Of a DNA stretch of 64,000 nucleotides, positions 53,968 to 63,271 are shown piece after piece; positions within the stretch are counted from its first letter, which is position 1, and each line of letters opens with the position of its first letter. Location: assembly GCF_020615385.1 (NCBI RefSeq), contig NZ_JAJAVB010000025.1:147296-211295 (forward strand), read 5' to 3'. The notes beneath the pieces are model-generated. The model did not search any database. It worked only from the letters and a program-made list of their open reading frames with translations, and was not told the origin of the DNA. Source of the stretch: Jiella soli. Lineage in GTDB: Bacteria; Pseudomonadota; Alphaproteobacteria; Rhizobiales; Rhizobiaceae. A program made the position numbers and the translations under genes.

Positions 53968-54963
53968 TCAGCCTCCCGCGGGGAGGCCGAGCGCGTCGAG
54001 CACCGCGTCCGCCATGGCCTCCGGGGCGCGGTCGCCGGAACGCACCGCAGCTTCGGCCTCGGCAAGGCTCGCGCGGGCCTCCCGGCTGCCGAGGACCCGG
54101 CGGCGCAGCTCCTCGTCGAGCCTTGCGCGGAACCAGGCGACCCGCTGCTCGGCGCGCCGCTTCTGCCAGGCGCCGTTCTCGCGGTGGATCCTGCGGAACT
54201 CTTCGACCCTTTCCCAGAGATCGGCGAGACCGCCGCCGGTCGCTCCCGAGACGCTCGTCACCGGCACCCGCCAGTCGGGGGAGGGCGGCGCGAGAATGTT
54301 CAGCGCCGAACGTAATTCGGATGCGGCCGTCTCCGCACGTGACCGGTTCTCGCCGTCCGCCTTGTTCAGCGCGACGATGTCGGCGATTTCGAGGATGCCC
54401 TTCTTGATCCCCTGCAACTCGTCGCCGCCGCCGGCGATCATCAGGAGGATCACCAGATCGACCATGCCGGCGACCGTCGTCTCGGCCTGGCCGACGCCCA
54501 TCGTCTCCACGATGACGACGTCGAAGCCGGCGGCCTCGCAGAGAAGCATGGTCTCGCGGGTCTTGGCCGCGACGCCGCCGAGCGTTCCGGACGAGGGGGA
54601 GGGGCGCACGAACGCCGCCGCGTCGGTGGAAAGCCGGCCCATGCGGGTCTTGTCGCCGAGGATCGAGCCGCCGCTCCGGACTGAGGAGGGGTCGACCGCG
54701 AGGACCGCGACCTTGTGGCCGCGCGCGGTCAGGCTGGAGCCGAGCGCGTCGATCAACGTCGACTTGCCCGCTCCCGGCACGCCGCTGAGGCCGATCCGGA
54801 TCGTCGAGGCCGGCGTCGGGGAAAGCCGATCGAGCACGGCGGCAGCGAGCAGGCGGTGGTCGGCGCGCGTCGATTCCACCAGCGTGATCGCGCGGCTGAG
54901 CGCCGCGCGCCCGCCGCTGCGGATCCCGGCTGCCAATGTCTCTGCGTCGGGTGCCTCTGCCAT
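53968..54963 (-). CDS. meaB: methylmalonyl-CoA mutase-associated GTPase
   Basis: 331-residue G3E-family GTPase (MeaB/ArgK) that loads and protects the adenosylcobalamin cofactor of methylmalonyl-CoA mutase. Walker A 'IGLSGVPGAGKSTLIDALG', 'VAVLAVDPSSVRSGGSILGDKTRM', 'DVVIVETMGVGQAETTVAGMVD' and 'NKADGENRS' (base recognition), plus a C-terminal dimerisation helix. ATG 54963. Its client mutase is encoded 8.4 kb away at the right edge of the window rather than next door. Confidence 0.94.
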   Translation of the reverse strand: MAEAPDAETLAAGIRSGGRAALSRAITLVESTRADHRLLAAAVLDRLSPTPASTIRIGLSGVPGAGKSTLIDALGSSLTARGHKVAVLAVDPSSVRSGGSILGDKTRMGRLSTDAAAFVRPSPSSGTLGGVAAKTRETMLLCEAAGFDVVIVETMGVGQAETTVAGMVDLVILLMIAGGGDELQGIKKGILEIADIVALNKADGENRSRAETAASELRSALNILAPPSPDWRVPVTSVSGATGGGLADLWERVEEFRRIHRENGAWQKRRAEQRVAWFRARLDEELRRRVLGSREARASLAEAEAAVRSGDRAPEAMADAVLDALGLPAGG

Positions 54964-55041
54964 GGCCCTGCCATAGAGCCGCCGGCGGCCCCTGTCGACC
55001 GGGCGTGGTCTTGCGCGCACTGCGCGCGACGGGTCCGGGTT

Positions 55042-55162
55042 GGGAAACATTCCCGATATTGCGAAGAAGCAACCAAAGCGGGTCGGCCGGGGTTTTGCGA
55101 CAGGGTGCCCCATGGTATCAAATCGCCTTCGTGGGCATCGAAAGCAAAGGCCGATTTATCGG
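55042..55162. promoter_or_regulatory. two short dyads upstream of pqqA
   Basis: GGGAA-ACA-TTCCC at 55042-55054 and CCGAT-TT-ATCGG at 55151-55162, both in the 227-nt leader between meaB and pqqA. They could be operator or RNA-leader elements for the strongly expressed pqqA; nothing in the sequence decides this. Confidence 0.35.
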
Positions 55163-55190
55163 TCTCGCTCAACCCTTTGGGAGAAGTACT

Positions 55191-55268
55191 ATGGCCTGGA
55201 ACAAGCCCGTCGTCACCGAAGTCTGCGTCGCCATGGAAATCAACGGCTACATGCCGGTCGAATTCTAA
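55191..55268 (+). CDS. pqqA: PQQ precursor peptide
   Basis: 25-residue ribosomal precursor whose Glu16 and Tyr20 (in 'MEINGYMP', the E-x3-Y motif) are cross-linked by PqqE and become the PQQ skeleton. Overall 'MAWNKPVVTEVCVAMEINGY' resembles other alphaproteobacterial PqqA peptides. Ribosome site GGGAG sits upstream of ATG 55191. A strong intrinsic terminator lies 21 nt after its stop, so most transcripts probably end here, giving the excess of precursor needed over the enzymes. Confidence 0.95.
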   Translation: MAWNKPVVTEVCVAMEINGYMPVEF

Positions 55269-55274
55269 TTGACG

Positions 55275-56225
55275 ATGCAAGAAGACGACCGCAGGCGAGG
55301 TGATCCTCGCCTGCGGCTTTTTGTTCTTGGATCTGCGGCGGGTGGCGGCTTTCCGCAGTGGAACTGCCTTTGCCGTGTTTGCCGGCTGTACTGGGAGGGT
55401 GATGAGCGGGTCGAGGCCCGGTCGCAGTCTTCGATTGCGGTGACAGCGGACGGCCAGCACTGGCTGCTCCTCAATGCCTCCCCGGACCTGCGCCAGCAGA
55501 TCCTGAATTCGCCGCCGATGATGCCGACCGCCTGCGATGCGGACGGCTCGGGGCGAGCAAGCCCGATTTCCGCGGTCCTCGTGACGAATGGCGATGTCGA
55601 CCATGTGGCGGGGTTGCTGACGCTGCGCGAAAAGCAGGACTTTTCGCTGTATGGCACGGCCGGTGTCCTCGACGTGATCGCCCAGAACGACGTCTTTGCG
55701 GTCCTCGATCCAGCGCATGTCTCGCGCCAGCCTGTCGAGTTGAACCGCGCCTTCACGCCTGTGCCTGGGCTCGAAGTGGAAATATTCTCGGTGCCGGGCA
55801 AAGTGCCGCTCTATCTTGAGCGCGGCGAGGTCGATGTCGGCGAGGAGGGCGAGATGACGGTCGGTGTCCGGCTCTCCGCCCACGGGCGGACCGCCTTCTA
55901 CATTCCCGGCTGTGCCCGCGTGAGCGACGCCCTGCGCGATCGTGTCAGAGGCGCCGACGCATTGTTGTTCGACGGCACGGTGTTCGAGGACGAGGAAATG
56001 AAGAATGCCGGCGTCGGTGTAAAGACCGGCCGGCGCATGGGCCACATCCCGATCTCGGGATCGGGCGGCAGCATCGACGCCTTCGATGATCTCGGCATCG
56101 GCGCGCGCGCCTATATTCATATCAACAATACGAACCCGATCCTGATCAGGGGTTCGCAGGAGCGAGACGCGGTGGAGGCCGCCGGCTGGACGGTCACCCG
56201 CGATGGGATGGAGATCGTGCCATGA
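55275..56225 (+). CDS. pqqB: PQQ biosynthesis protein B
   Basis: About 316-residue metallo-beta-lactamase-fold oxygenase of PQQ synthesis, proposed to hydroxylate the tyrosine ring of the trimmed precursor. Conserved 'LFVLGSAAGGGFPQWNCLCRVC', 'LVTNGDVDHVAGLLTLRE' (metal site), 'AFYIPGCARV', 'DALLFDGTVFEDEEM', 'GHIPISGSGGSI'. The only early in-frame starts are TTG 55269 and ATG 55275, adding about 13 residues before the usual N-terminus, and these codons make up a terminator stem. Overlaps pqqC by 4 nt. Confidence 0.93.
   Translation: MQEDDRRRGDPRLRLFVLGSAAGGGFPQWNCLCRVCRLYWEGDERVEARSQSSIAVTADGQHWLLLNASPDLRQQILNSPPMMPTACDADGSGRASPISAVLVTNGDVDHVAGLLTLREKQDFSLYGTAGVLDVIAQNDVFAVLDPAHVSRQPVELNRAFTPVPGLEVEIFSVPGKVPLYLERGEVDVGEEGEMTVGVRLSAHGRTAFYIPGCARVSDALRDRVRGADALLFDGTVFEDEEMKNAGVGVKTGRRMGHIPISGSGGSIDAFDDLGIGARAYIHINNTNPILIRGSQERDAVEAAGWTVTRDGMEIVP
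55289..55322 (+). terminator. intrinsic terminator/attenuator between pqqA and pqqB
   Basis: Perfect 12-bp stem CCGCAGGCGAGG / CCTCGCCTGCGG with loop TGAT, followed by CTTTTT. It lies inside the first codons of pqqB, not between the genes. Expected effect is partial termination after pqqA, setting a high pqqA to pqqBCDE ratio. Confidence 0.88.
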
Positions 56226-56992
56226 CGGCATCCGCACCGGCAATGATGGACAGGCAGGAATTCGAGGCGGCGCTGCGGCAGATCGGGGCCGAGCGTTATC
56301 ATTCGCTGCATCCCTTCCAGATCAAGCTGCAGAACGGCGAACTGACCCGCGAGCAGGTGCAGGCCTGGGCGCTGAACCGCTACTACTACCAGGCGAACAT
56401 CCCGGTGAAGGATTCCTACATCCTCGCCCGGCTCGATACGCCCGAGCTTCGGCGCGAATGGCGCCAGCGCATCATCGACCATGACGGCGAGGAAGGGCAG
56501 CGCGGCGGCATCGAGAAGTGGATCGCTCTCACCGACGGCGTCGGCCTCGATCGCGACTATGTCGTCTCGGGCCGCGGCATCCTGCCGGGAACGCGCTTCG
56601 CCGTCGACGCCTATGTCCATTTCGTGCGCGAGCGCACGCTCCTGGAAGCCATCGCCTCCTCGCTGACCGAACTGTTCTCGCCGAACGTGATCGGGGTCCG
56701 CACCAAGGGCATGCTCCAGCACTACGACTTCATATCGCGGGAGACACTGGCCTATTTCGACAAGCGTCCCGTGCAGGCCAAGCGCGACAGCGACTTCGCG
56801 CTCGAGTACTGCCTGGAACATGCCAGGCGGCCAGAGGAGCAGCAGGCGGTGCTTGCCGCCCTGCGCTTCAAGTGCCACGTCCTGTGGGCACAGCTCGATG
56901 CGCTCCATTTTTCCTATGTCGAGCCGGGTCTGATCCCGCCCGACGCCTGGCGGCCGGGAGAGGCCCTGGTCGCGGTCGGAGCGGCCGCATGA
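56222..56992 (+). CDS. pqqC: pyrroloquinoline-quinone synthase
   Basis: 256-residue cofactor-free oxidase that carries out the final eight-electron oxidation and ring closure to PQQ. Haem-oxygenase-like helical fold with '[39 protein letters not shown]', '[15 protein letters not shown]', '[28 protein letters not shown]' and '[20 protein letters not shown]', containing the active-site His, Tyr, Arg and Lys residues. ATGA overlaps at both ends with pqqB and pqqD. Confidence 0.96.
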   Translation: MTASAPAMMDRQEFEAALRQIGAERYHSLHPFQIKLQNGELTREQVQAWALNRYYYQANIPVKDSYILARLDTPELRREWRQRIIDHDGEEGQRGGIEKWIALTDGVGLDRDYVVSGRGILPGTRFAVDAYVHFVRERTLLEAIASSLTELFSPNVIGVRTKGMLQHYDFISRETLAYFDKRPVQAKRDSDFALEYCLEHARRPEEQQAVLAALRFKCHVLWAQLDALHFSYVEPGLIPPDAWRPGEALVAVGAAA

Positions 56993-57267
56993 CAACGATT
57001 GCCGACGGCACCGTTCCGAAACTCCCGCACGGGGTGAAGTTCCGCGAGGACAAGGCCCGCGGCGGGTTCATCCTCGTCGGGCCGGAGCGGATCTTCAATG
57101 CCGACGGCGTCGCGACCGAGATCCTCAAGCGGATCGACGGCAAGACCGACTTCGCGGGGATCGTCCGGCAGCTGACCGAGGTCTTCACCGCCGACGAGGC
57201 GACGATCCGGCCGGACGTGGAGAGCTTTCTCCTCGACCTCGCCGACAAGCAGATGGTGACGCTATGA
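56989..57267 (+). CDS. pqqD: PQQ peptide chaperone
   Basis: 92-residue RiPP recognition element protein that binds PqqA and presents it to PqqE. Winged-helix fold with '[42 protein letters not shown]' and '[15 protein letters not shown]'. Overlaps pqqC upstream and pqqE downstream by 4 nt each. In some relatives it is fused to PqqC or PqqE; here it is separate. Confidence 0.94.
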   Translation: MTTIADGTVPKLPHGVKFREDKARGGFILVGPERIFNADGVATEILKRIDGKTDFAGIVRQLTEVFTADEATIRPDVESFLLDLADKQMVTL

Positions 57268-58415
57268 GCGAAACCCTTCTCGACGACCGACCGGCGGCTC
57301 GCGAGGGCCCGATCGAAAGGCCGAGGCCGGCACCGCCGCTCGGCCTCCTTGCCGAGCTGACGCATCGCTGCCCCTTGCGCTGCACCTATTGCTCGAACCC
57401 GCTTCAGCTCGACCCGCGCTCCTCCGAGCTCGATACCGAGACGTGGAAGCGCGTCTTCTCCGAAGCCGCCGAGCTCGGCGTCATCCATCTGCATCTGTCC
57501 GGTGGCGAGCCGACGGCGCGCAAGGACATCGTCGAGCTGACCCGGCATGCTGCCGAGGTCGGGCTCTACACCAACCTCATCACCTCCGGCATCGGGGTCT
57601 CCGAGGCGCAGCTCGACGCCCTGTTCGATGCGGGCTGCGATCATATCCAGCTGTCGCTGCAGGGCGCCGATGCCGGGATCACCGAACTCGTCGGCGGCTA
57701 TCGCGGTGGCTTCGAGAAGAAGGAAGCCTTCGCCCACGCCGTCGTGGCGCGCGGATTCCCGCTGACGCTGAACGCCGTCATCCACCGGATGAACATCCAT
57801 CAGGTCCCGGCGATGATCGACAAGGCCGTCGCCTTCGGAGCCAAGCGCCTGGAGATCGCCCATACGCAATACTACGGCTGGGCGCTGAAGAACCGGGCGC
57901 AGCTGATGCCGGCGCGCGAGGATGTCGACCGCACGATCGGCGAGGTCGAGGCGGCCCGCGAACGGCTGAAGGGCAAGCTCGTCATCGACGCGGTCTTCCC
58001 CGACTATTACGCCCGCTATCCGAAGCTCTGCAACGGTGGCTGGGGGGCGCGCACCTTGAGCGTTACTCCGTCCGGCAAGGCGCTGCCCTGCCATGCCGCC
58101 GAAACGATCAAGCATCTCGATTTCTGGACGGTGCGGGAGCATTCGCTGGCCGACATCTGGCAGTCCTCGCCGGCCTTCGAGGCCTATCGCGGCACAGACT
58201 GGATGAAGGAGCCCTGCCGCTCCTGCGAGCGCAAGCACGTCGATTTCGGCGGCTGCCGCTGCCAGGCCCTGGCGCTGACCGGGGATGCGGCCAATACCGA
58301 TCCGGCCTGCATCAAGTCACCGCTGCACGAGCGGCTCGGCGAGATCGCGACGACGGAAGCCTCGGCAGTCGTCGATCCCGGCGCCGCCACCTATCGCGGC
58401 TTCCGGGCCGGCTGA
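57264..58415 (+). CDS. pqqE: PQQ radical SAM peptide cyclase
   Basis: 383-residue radical SAM/SPASM enzyme forming the Glu-Tyr C-C bond in PqqA. Radical SAM cluster Cys36-x3-Cys40-x2-Cys43 ('[13 protein letters not shown]'), '[13 protein letters not shown]', and C-terminal SPASM cysteines in '[26 protein letters not shown]' and '[18 protein letters not shown]' for auxiliary Fe-S clusters. Last gene of the pqq operon here; pqqF/G proteases and any PQQ-dependent dehydrogenase must lie outside the window. Confidence 0.96.
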   Translation: MSETLLDDRPAAREGPIERPRPAPPLGLLAELTHRCPLRCTYCSNPLQLDPRSSELDTETWKRVFSEAAELGVIHLHLSGGEPTARKDIVELTRHAAEVGLYTNLITSGIGVSEAQLDALFDAGCDHIQLSLQGADAGITELVGGYRGGFEKKEAFAHAVVARGFPLTLNAVIHRMNIHQVPAMIDKAVAFGAKRLEIAHTQYYGWALKNRAQLMPAREDVDRTIGEVEAARERLKGKLVIDAVFPDYYARYPKLCNGGWGARTLSVTPSGKALPCHAAETIKHLDFWTVREHSLADIWQSSPAFEAYRGTDWMKEPCRSCERKHVDFGGCRCQALALTGDAANTDPACIKSPLHERLGEIATTEASAVVDPGAATYRGFRAG

Positions 58416-58488
58416 CACATCTTCCGATTGCCGCTGCCTTCGCCCCTCGCCCCTCGCACCGGGGGGCGCGAGAGGCGGCGCTTTCGTC

Positions 58489-59253
58489 TCAGGCGCTGCG
58501 CGGGCTCTTGGAGTCCTGCCAGTCCTGATGCGCGCCGGACGGCGAGCCCGCGGCCGCGACCGGACGATTGCGCATCGAGCGGTCGGTGGACGGGCCGTAG
58601 AGCATGGCCCGCTCGGCCGGCGTCGACGGAAAGATCGGGACGCGGCGATACGACTTCTCGCGGATGTCGCTCATATAGCCCGCCATCATGCAGATCGGCT
58701 TCTTGAGCGAGGGATAGTCGCGTTCCCCGCACAGCATGGTCATGCCGAACAGGCGTTTGTAGAACGGCGCGTGCTCGAGCCGGACCGTCGCCAGGATCTG
58801 GTCGAGGCCGAAATGGTCGCAGGCCATGGAGCCGAGGCGCAGGCCGAAATGCGGCATCAGCGGCGTCTCGGCGCGGATCTTCGGGTCCATGACGAAGCGG
58901 GTGGGGTCGGAAAAGCTCTCGCCCGCCTCGAGCAGGGGTTCGAGAATGTCCGAAAACACCTCCAGGCCCGGCGCATAAGGCATTTCCGGCGAGCAGACGT
59001 GAACGCGGATCGAGCCGGCCAGCCAGCCGTCGAACTCGATGCCGAAGATGAAAGCGTTCGGGTCCTCGTCATGCGCATCGTAGAACATACGCTCGGGATT
59101 GGGATCGATTGCGCCTTCCGCTAGGTAGGCATCATATCGAAGTCTGAAAATCCTCTCGCGGTCTAGCGCGTCATCTGCCCGGAAATATCGCACACGAGAA
59201 GCAATATCGGTGAGATGTGTTTGGAATGAACTCGGTTTAACCTGCATGTTCAT
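58489..59253 (-). CDS. FeeM-like N-acyl amino acid synthase (LuxI/GNAT-fold)
   Basis: 254 residues. The core 'DRERIFRLRYDAYLAEGAIDPNPERMFYDAHDEDPNAFIFGIEFDGWLAGSIRVHV' followed by 'DPTRFVMDPKIRAE' and 'ACDHFGLDQILATVRLEHAPFYKRLFGM' is the plan of FeeM-type N-acyl amino acid synthases, relatives of AHL synthases that join an acyl-ACP fatty acid to an amino acid. A disordered tail follows. Product could be a long-chain acyl amino acid (surfactant or signal). Start ATG 59253 (59247 alternative). Convergent with pqqE; upstream region is unusually AT-rich. Confidence 0.8.
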   Translation of the reverse strand: MNMQVKPSSFQTHLTDIASRVRYFRADDALDRERIFRLRYDAYLAEGAIDPNPERMFYDAHDEDPNAFIFGIEFDGWLAGSIRVHVCSPEMPYAPGLEVFSDILEPLLEAGESFSDPTRFVMDPKIRAETPLMPHFGLRLGSMACDHFGLDQILATVRLEHAPFYKRLFGMTMLCGERDYPSLKKPICMMAGYMSDIREKSYRRVPIFPSTPAERAMLYGPSTDRSMRNRPVAAAGSPSGAHQDWQDSKSPRSA

Positions 59254-59511
59254 CAGCGCGCCCCTATCGCTTATGCACAAACAGACTGGACGAGCATCGC
59301 AACAATTTCAAGAAAGTTTGACTTAAATTGTATAGGAATTAGGGTTAATCAATCCCTATAGTTAATTGCAATTATCCTCTCCCGGCTGTCAGGCGCGCGA
59401 GAGACGTCGGGAAAGCCTGGCGATACCAGCATGTATGGCCGCCGGAGATGTCCGGGCCTTCGAGATGAGGGAAAAGCCTTGAGCGGCGCTGGAGAGGCGG
59501 TCGTGCCGCTC
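59254..59511. promoter_or_regulatory. AT-rich promoter region of the FeeM-like gene
   Basis: About 59275-59385 is the most AT-rich stretch of the window. It includes the dyad TAGGG-N9-CCCTA near 59339-59357 and a minus-strand TATACA near 59330. Probably the promoter and a regulator site of the FeeM-like gene; the rest, up to the GGDEF-EAL stop, shows no feature. Confidence 0.45.
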
Positions 59512-61449
59512 TCAGCGGCTCCGCGCGTCGGCCGAGGTCGAGGCGCGCAGGCGCGGTTCCAGGTCGTTCCGGCCGGTTCGGCCCTCGGCCTTCGCGAGCA
59601 GCGCGGCGATCCCTTGCGCGGGTAGCGGAAAGCCGTAGACGAAGCCTTGGATGGCGGTCACCGCCTTCTCGCGATGCAGCATCTCCAGCTGGCCGACCGT
59701 CTCGACCCCCTCGACGACGATGTCGAGGCCGAGCGAGGCAATGAAGCCGATCGCGCCCTTCAACAAGGCGTGCTGGCGCTCGTCCATCTCGATCTGGGTC
59801 ACGAAGCTGCGGTCGATCTTGATCTTGTCGATCGGCAGTCGGCCGATGCGGCCGAGATTGGAGTAGCCCGTCCCGAAATCGTCGAGCGACAGCCGAATAC
59901 CCAGCGCTTTCAGCCGCATCAGGCTTTCGAGCACGCAGCCGTCGAAATTGACCGTCGACTCCTCGGTGATCTCGATCTCCAGCCGCGACAGCGGAAGCCC
60001 GGCCTTGCGGCAGACGCGCTCGACCATGTCGACGAGGTCGATGCGGTGAAGCTGTCCCGGCGACAGATTGACCGCGACGCCGACATTGCCCGGCCAGCTT
60101 GCGGCCGTTTCGCAGGCCAGTGCGAAGACATGGTCGGTGAGAAGGGTCATCAGACCGGCTTCCTCGGCGACCGGGAGGAACTTGGCGGGTGAAACGGCGC
60201 CCTTGCCGGGGATCGTCCAGCGCGCGAGCGCCTCGCATGTCACGATGGTGCCGTCCGGCGCCAGCATCGGCTGGAAGGCGAGGCCGAGCTCGCCCCGCGC
60301 CAGCGCCGCCCGCAGATCGGTCTCCAGCGACAGTCGCTCCTCCTCCATCTCCGCCATCTGGGTGGAGAAGGCGCTGTGGTGGCCCTTGCCGATCCGCTTG
60401 GCAGCAAACAGCGCCGTGTCCGCGCGCTGGGTGAGGATCGCCGCGTCGGCGCCGTCGCGCGGGTAGAGCGCCGTGCCGACGCAGCAGTCGATCACCACGG
60501 CGATGCCGCCGAGCTCGATCGGCGTGGCAAGCGACTCAATCAGCCGGGCGGCGAAGGCTTCGGCCTCGGCGAGCGTTCCGACCCCCCGGTGCAGGATCAC
60601 GAACTCGTCGCCGGCAAAGCGGGAGACGACTGCGCGGTCCCCGGCGACCGCCGTGAACCGCCGGGACACCTCGATCAGCATGCGGTCGCCCGCGGCATGG
60701 CCGAGCGAATCGTTGATGTGCTTGAAGCGGTCGAGATCGACGAAATGCAGGGCGAAGGGCATGCCGCGGTCGGCAGTCGCCTCCTCGATGATGAAGCGCA
60801 TGGCCGCCCGGTTCGGCAGGCCGGTGAGAAGATCGGTCTCGGCCAGCTTCTTGTTGGCTCTGGCGGCGCTGACCGCCGCCGAGAAGGTCTCGTTCATGCG
60901 CTGCGACGTGCGCAGGATCGACAGGACGAAGAGCAGGAAGAAGAGGGCGAGCGCCGCGTAGGCCAGCGATCCCTTGACCATCAGCGCGAGAACCATCGGC
61001 ACCGCGGCGGCGATCAATTGCAGCCGCACGATGATCTCGCTGGAGAAATTGCGCCCCTGGACGCCGACCAGATAGCCGACGCAGATCGCGAACGACATCA
61101 GCTCGGAGAACTGGCTGTCGGCGGACCAGAAGATCGAAAGGGCCCAGCATCCGAGCACCAGGACATGCGCGGTTCCGACGATCGCATAGACCTGCCGCCA
61201 GTACCGCGTGTCGAGGCTGCCCCGGCCTGCGCGCTTCAGGAAGGACGCCATCGTGGCGAAGCGGACGAGTGTGACGGCTGCGACGGCGATCCAGACCCAG
61301 AGCGTGTCGGAGTAGAATCCGGTCAGCACGGCGCCGGCCAGCGCCGAAATGGCGCCTAGCGTAAAAGAGGGAAGATCCCCGAAGAGCGAGCGGACGACAG
61401 CCTCGTCGTCCATGTCTTCGGCGGGATCTGTCGCGCCATATTCCGTCAT
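59512..61449 (-). CDS. membrane GGDEF-EAL cyclic-di-GMP protein
   Basis: 645 residues. N-terminal membrane region (about 30-200) with six hydrophobic segments and no known sensor motif, GGDEF domain (about 205-370; 'SRFAGDEFVIL', AGDEF variant still compatible with cyclase activity) and EAL domain (about 380-630; 'TCEALARWTIPG', 'EIEITEESTVNF', 'LDDFGTGYSNLGRIGRLP', 'IKIDRSFV', 'VVEGVETVGQ'), retaining the phosphodiesterase metal ligands. Monocistronic. Second c-di-GMP enzyme of the window. Confidence 0.92.
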   Translation of the reverse strand: MTEYGATDPAEDMDDEAVVRSLFGDLPSFTLGAISALAGAVLTGFYSDTLWVWIAVAAVTLVRFATMASFLKRAGRGSLDTRYWRQVYAIVGTAHVLVLGCWALSIFWSADSQFSELMSFAICVGYLVGVQGRNFSSEIIVRLQLIAAAVPMVLALMVKGSLAYAALALFFLLFVLSILRTSQRMNETFSAAVSAARANKKLAETDLLTGLPNRAAMRFIIEEATADRGMPFALHFVDLDRFKHINDSLGHAAGDRMLIEVSRRFTAVAGDRAVVSRFAGDEFVILHRGVGTLAEAEAFAARLIESLATPIELGGIAVVIDCCVGTALYPRDGADAAILTQRADTALFAAKRIGKGHHSAFSTQMAEMEEERLSLETDLRAALARGELGLAFQPMLAPDGTIVTCEALARWTIPGKGAVSPAKFLPVAEEAGLMTLLTDHVFALACETAASWPGNVGVAVNLSPGQLHRIDLVDMVERVCRKAGLPLSRLEIEITEESTVNFDGCVLESLMRLKALGIRLSLDDFGTGYSNLGRIGRLPIDKIKIDRSFVTQIEMDERQHALLKGAIGFIASLGLDIVVEGVETVGQLEMLHREKAVTAIQGFVYGFPLPAQGIAALLAKAEGRTGRNDLEPRLRASTSADARSR

Positions 61450-61600
61450 TCAGCCAACTTGTCGCAGGCGAGAGTCAGAGCACCCTACGACGCTGGCGAT
61501 AACGAAGTCTTACCTTCGGCTAATATGAGCACGCGTGTCAGCATTGAAGGCGCGCTCCCGCCTTAAGTGTCTACCTCGACAGTCCTGATTATTCCTTAAT

Positions 61601-62653
61601 TCACAACCAATGTTTGTATCGGAAGAAGATAAGCGGGACGATTGCCGAAAAGACCATCAGGACCAGTGCGTAAGGATAGCCATAGGCCCAGTTCAACTCA
61701 GGCATGTCCTTGAAGTTCATGCCGTAGATCGAGGCGATCAGGGTCGGTGGCAGGAAGGCCACTGCGGCGACGGAGAAGATCTTGATGATCGCGTTCTGCT
61801 CGATCGAGATCATGCCGACCGTGGTGTCGAGCAGGAAGGTCGTCTTGTTGGAGAGGAACGAGACGAAGTCGTTGAGCGAATGCACGTCGCGGATCATCGC
61901 CTTGACCCGCAGCTTGGCGTCCTTCGTCGGCTTGCGCCGGTCAAGCACCAATTGCATGAAGGGCAGGAGCCGGTCGATCGTCGCAAGGCTTTCGCGAACC
62001 CTCGAGGTGAGGTCGCCGGCCGCGCCGATCCGCCGCAGCAGCGACTTGAAATCGTCGGTCTCTGTCGGCCGCTTCTGCTTCGAGGAGTTGAAGACGTCGT
62101 CGCCGATCCGGTCGAGATCCGCCGAGATCGCCTCCAGAAGATCCGCGACGCGGTCGATCACCGTTTCGAGGAGGCCGATCAGGATCGCCTGGGCGTTCGT
62201 CGGGCGTTCCTCGGAAGCGTTGATCGCCGGGCCGAGCGGGGGTGGCGTCACCCCGCCATTGCCGTTTGCCCGGGCGACCGATGCCGTGTCGCGGCACAGC
62301 TTCGCCGAGAAGATCGCGAAGCTCTTGGGTTCGCTGTAGCGCAGGGTGATCAGGCGCCCGTGCACCAGGATGAAGGTCACCGGCGCGAAGGAGGGCTTGC
62401 CGCTGTCGAGGCCGTAGACGACGGCGGCGGTCATGAAATCGGCGCCGTCCTCCGAATAGAGCCGGCTCGAGACCTCGATCTCGCGCATCTCCTCGCGCGT
62501 CGGCACGTCGATGCCGCATAGCGCCTCGATCGCCGCGACCTCCTCCACAGAGGGATCGAGGAGGTCTAGCCAGATGGCGGTCTCTGGGATGTCGCCGGGC
62601 GCAACCTTGCGGCGGCGGGCGCGCACGCCCTCGGGCTCATAGGCTTCGATCAA
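61601..62653 (-). CDS. corA: CorA family Mg2+/Co2+ transporter
   Basis: 350-residue pentameric divalent cation channel: cytoplasmic alpha/beta domain, long stalk helix, and two C-terminal membrane helices flanking the selectivity motif 'YGMNFKDMPELNWAYGYP'. The C-terminus is basic ('FFRYKHWL') as in other CorA proteins. It starts with TTG 62653 inside the stop of the doc toxin gene (TTGA overlap), so it is the third cistron of a toxin-antitoxin operon, an odd setting for a housekeeping transporter. Confidence 0.93.
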   Translation of the reverse strand: MIEAYEPEGVRARRRKVAPGDIPETAIWLDLLDPSVEEVAAIEALCGIDVPTREEMREIEVSSRLYSEDGADFMTAAVVYGLDSGKPSFAPVTFILVHGRLITLRYSEPKSFAIFSAKLCRDTASVARANGNGGVTPPPLGPAINASEERPTNAQAILIGLLETVIDRVADLLEAISADLDRIGDDVFNSSKQKRPTETDDFKSLLRRIGAAGDLTSRVRESLATIDRLLPFMQLVLDRRKPTKDAKLRVKAMIRDVHSLNDFVSFLSNKTTFLLDTTVGMISIEQNAIIKIFSVAAVAFLPPTLIASIYGMNFKDMPELNWAYGYPYALVLMVFSAIVPLIFFRYKHWL

Positions 62654-63036
62654 GCCGCTTTCTCCGTGAAATCCCTGAACCAGCGCGCCGCGCTTTCTTC
62701 GCTCACCGCGCCCGCGGCAACGTCCATGACGAACTGGTAGACCATCCCGTTGTCGGCGGTGATCCGATAGTCGTGCTTCATCAGGAAAACAGCCGCGACG
62801 ACGATCGCGGTTCGCTTGTTGCCGTCGACGAACGGATGGTTGCGCGCGATGCCATAGAGGTAGGCAGCGGCGAGATCGAAGGCGTCCGGCTCGCCATAGG
62901 CGGCCTTGTTCTGCGGCCAGTCGAGCGCCGATTGTAGCATGCCGAGGTCCCGTAGGCCGCGGGCTCCGCCAAACCGCTCGATCTGTTCGCTATGGAAAAC
63001 CTCGACGCTCGCCTGCGAAATCCAGCGCCAGGTCAT
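62650..63036 (-). CDS. doc: Doc/Fic-type death-on-curing toxin
   Basis: 128 residues with the Fic-like motif H67-PFVDGNKRTA (Doc form of HxFx(D/N)GN(K/R)R), preceded by 'LQSALDWPQNKAAYGEPDAFDLAAAYLYGIARN'. Doc proteins phosphorylate elongation factor Tu and stop translation. Overlaps the AbrB-type antitoxin gene by 4 nt upstream and corA by 4 nt downstream. The motif is complete, so the toxin is probably active. Confidence 0.92.
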   Translation of the reverse strand: MTWRWISQASVEVFHSEQIERFGGARGLRDLGMLQSALDWPQNKAAYGEPDAFDLAAAYLYGIARNHPFVDGNKRTAIVVAAVFLMKHDYRITADNGMVYQFVMDVAAGAVSEESAARWFRDFTEKAA

Positions 63037-63254
63037 TTGGCGAGTTTGCTGAGCGCGTCGCGGTACTTGTCCATGAAGGTCCGCGCATGGGCCAGTTCCT
63101 CATCGAAGTCCGAATCGGCCTTGACCAGCCGGATCTCCTGTTCGGACACGATCGCGGTCAACCGGTCTCCGGTGACCAGCCCGGCCTGCTCGAGGATCTC
63201 CTTCGGCAGGATGACGCCCTCGGAATTGCCGATCTTGCGCACGACGGTGTTCAT
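63033..63254 (-). CDS. AbrB/MazE-type antitoxin
   Basis: 73 residues: swapped-hairpin AbrB DNA-binding domain 'NTVVRKIGNSEGVILPKEILEQAGLVTGDRLTAIV' and an acidic/basic C-terminal helix for toxin neutralisation ('DFDEELAHARTFMDKYRDALSKL'). Pairs with the overlapping Doc toxin; AbrB-Doc pairs are a known alternative to Phd-Doc. ATG 63254 chosen. It should bind the palindrome just upstream and repress the operon. Confidence 0.9.
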   Translation of the reverse strand: MNTVVRKIGNSEGVILPKEILEQAGLVTGDRLTAIVSEQEIRLVKADSDFDEELAHARTFMDKYRDALSKLAK

Positions 63255-63271
63255 GCCTGGAGCCCTCATGA

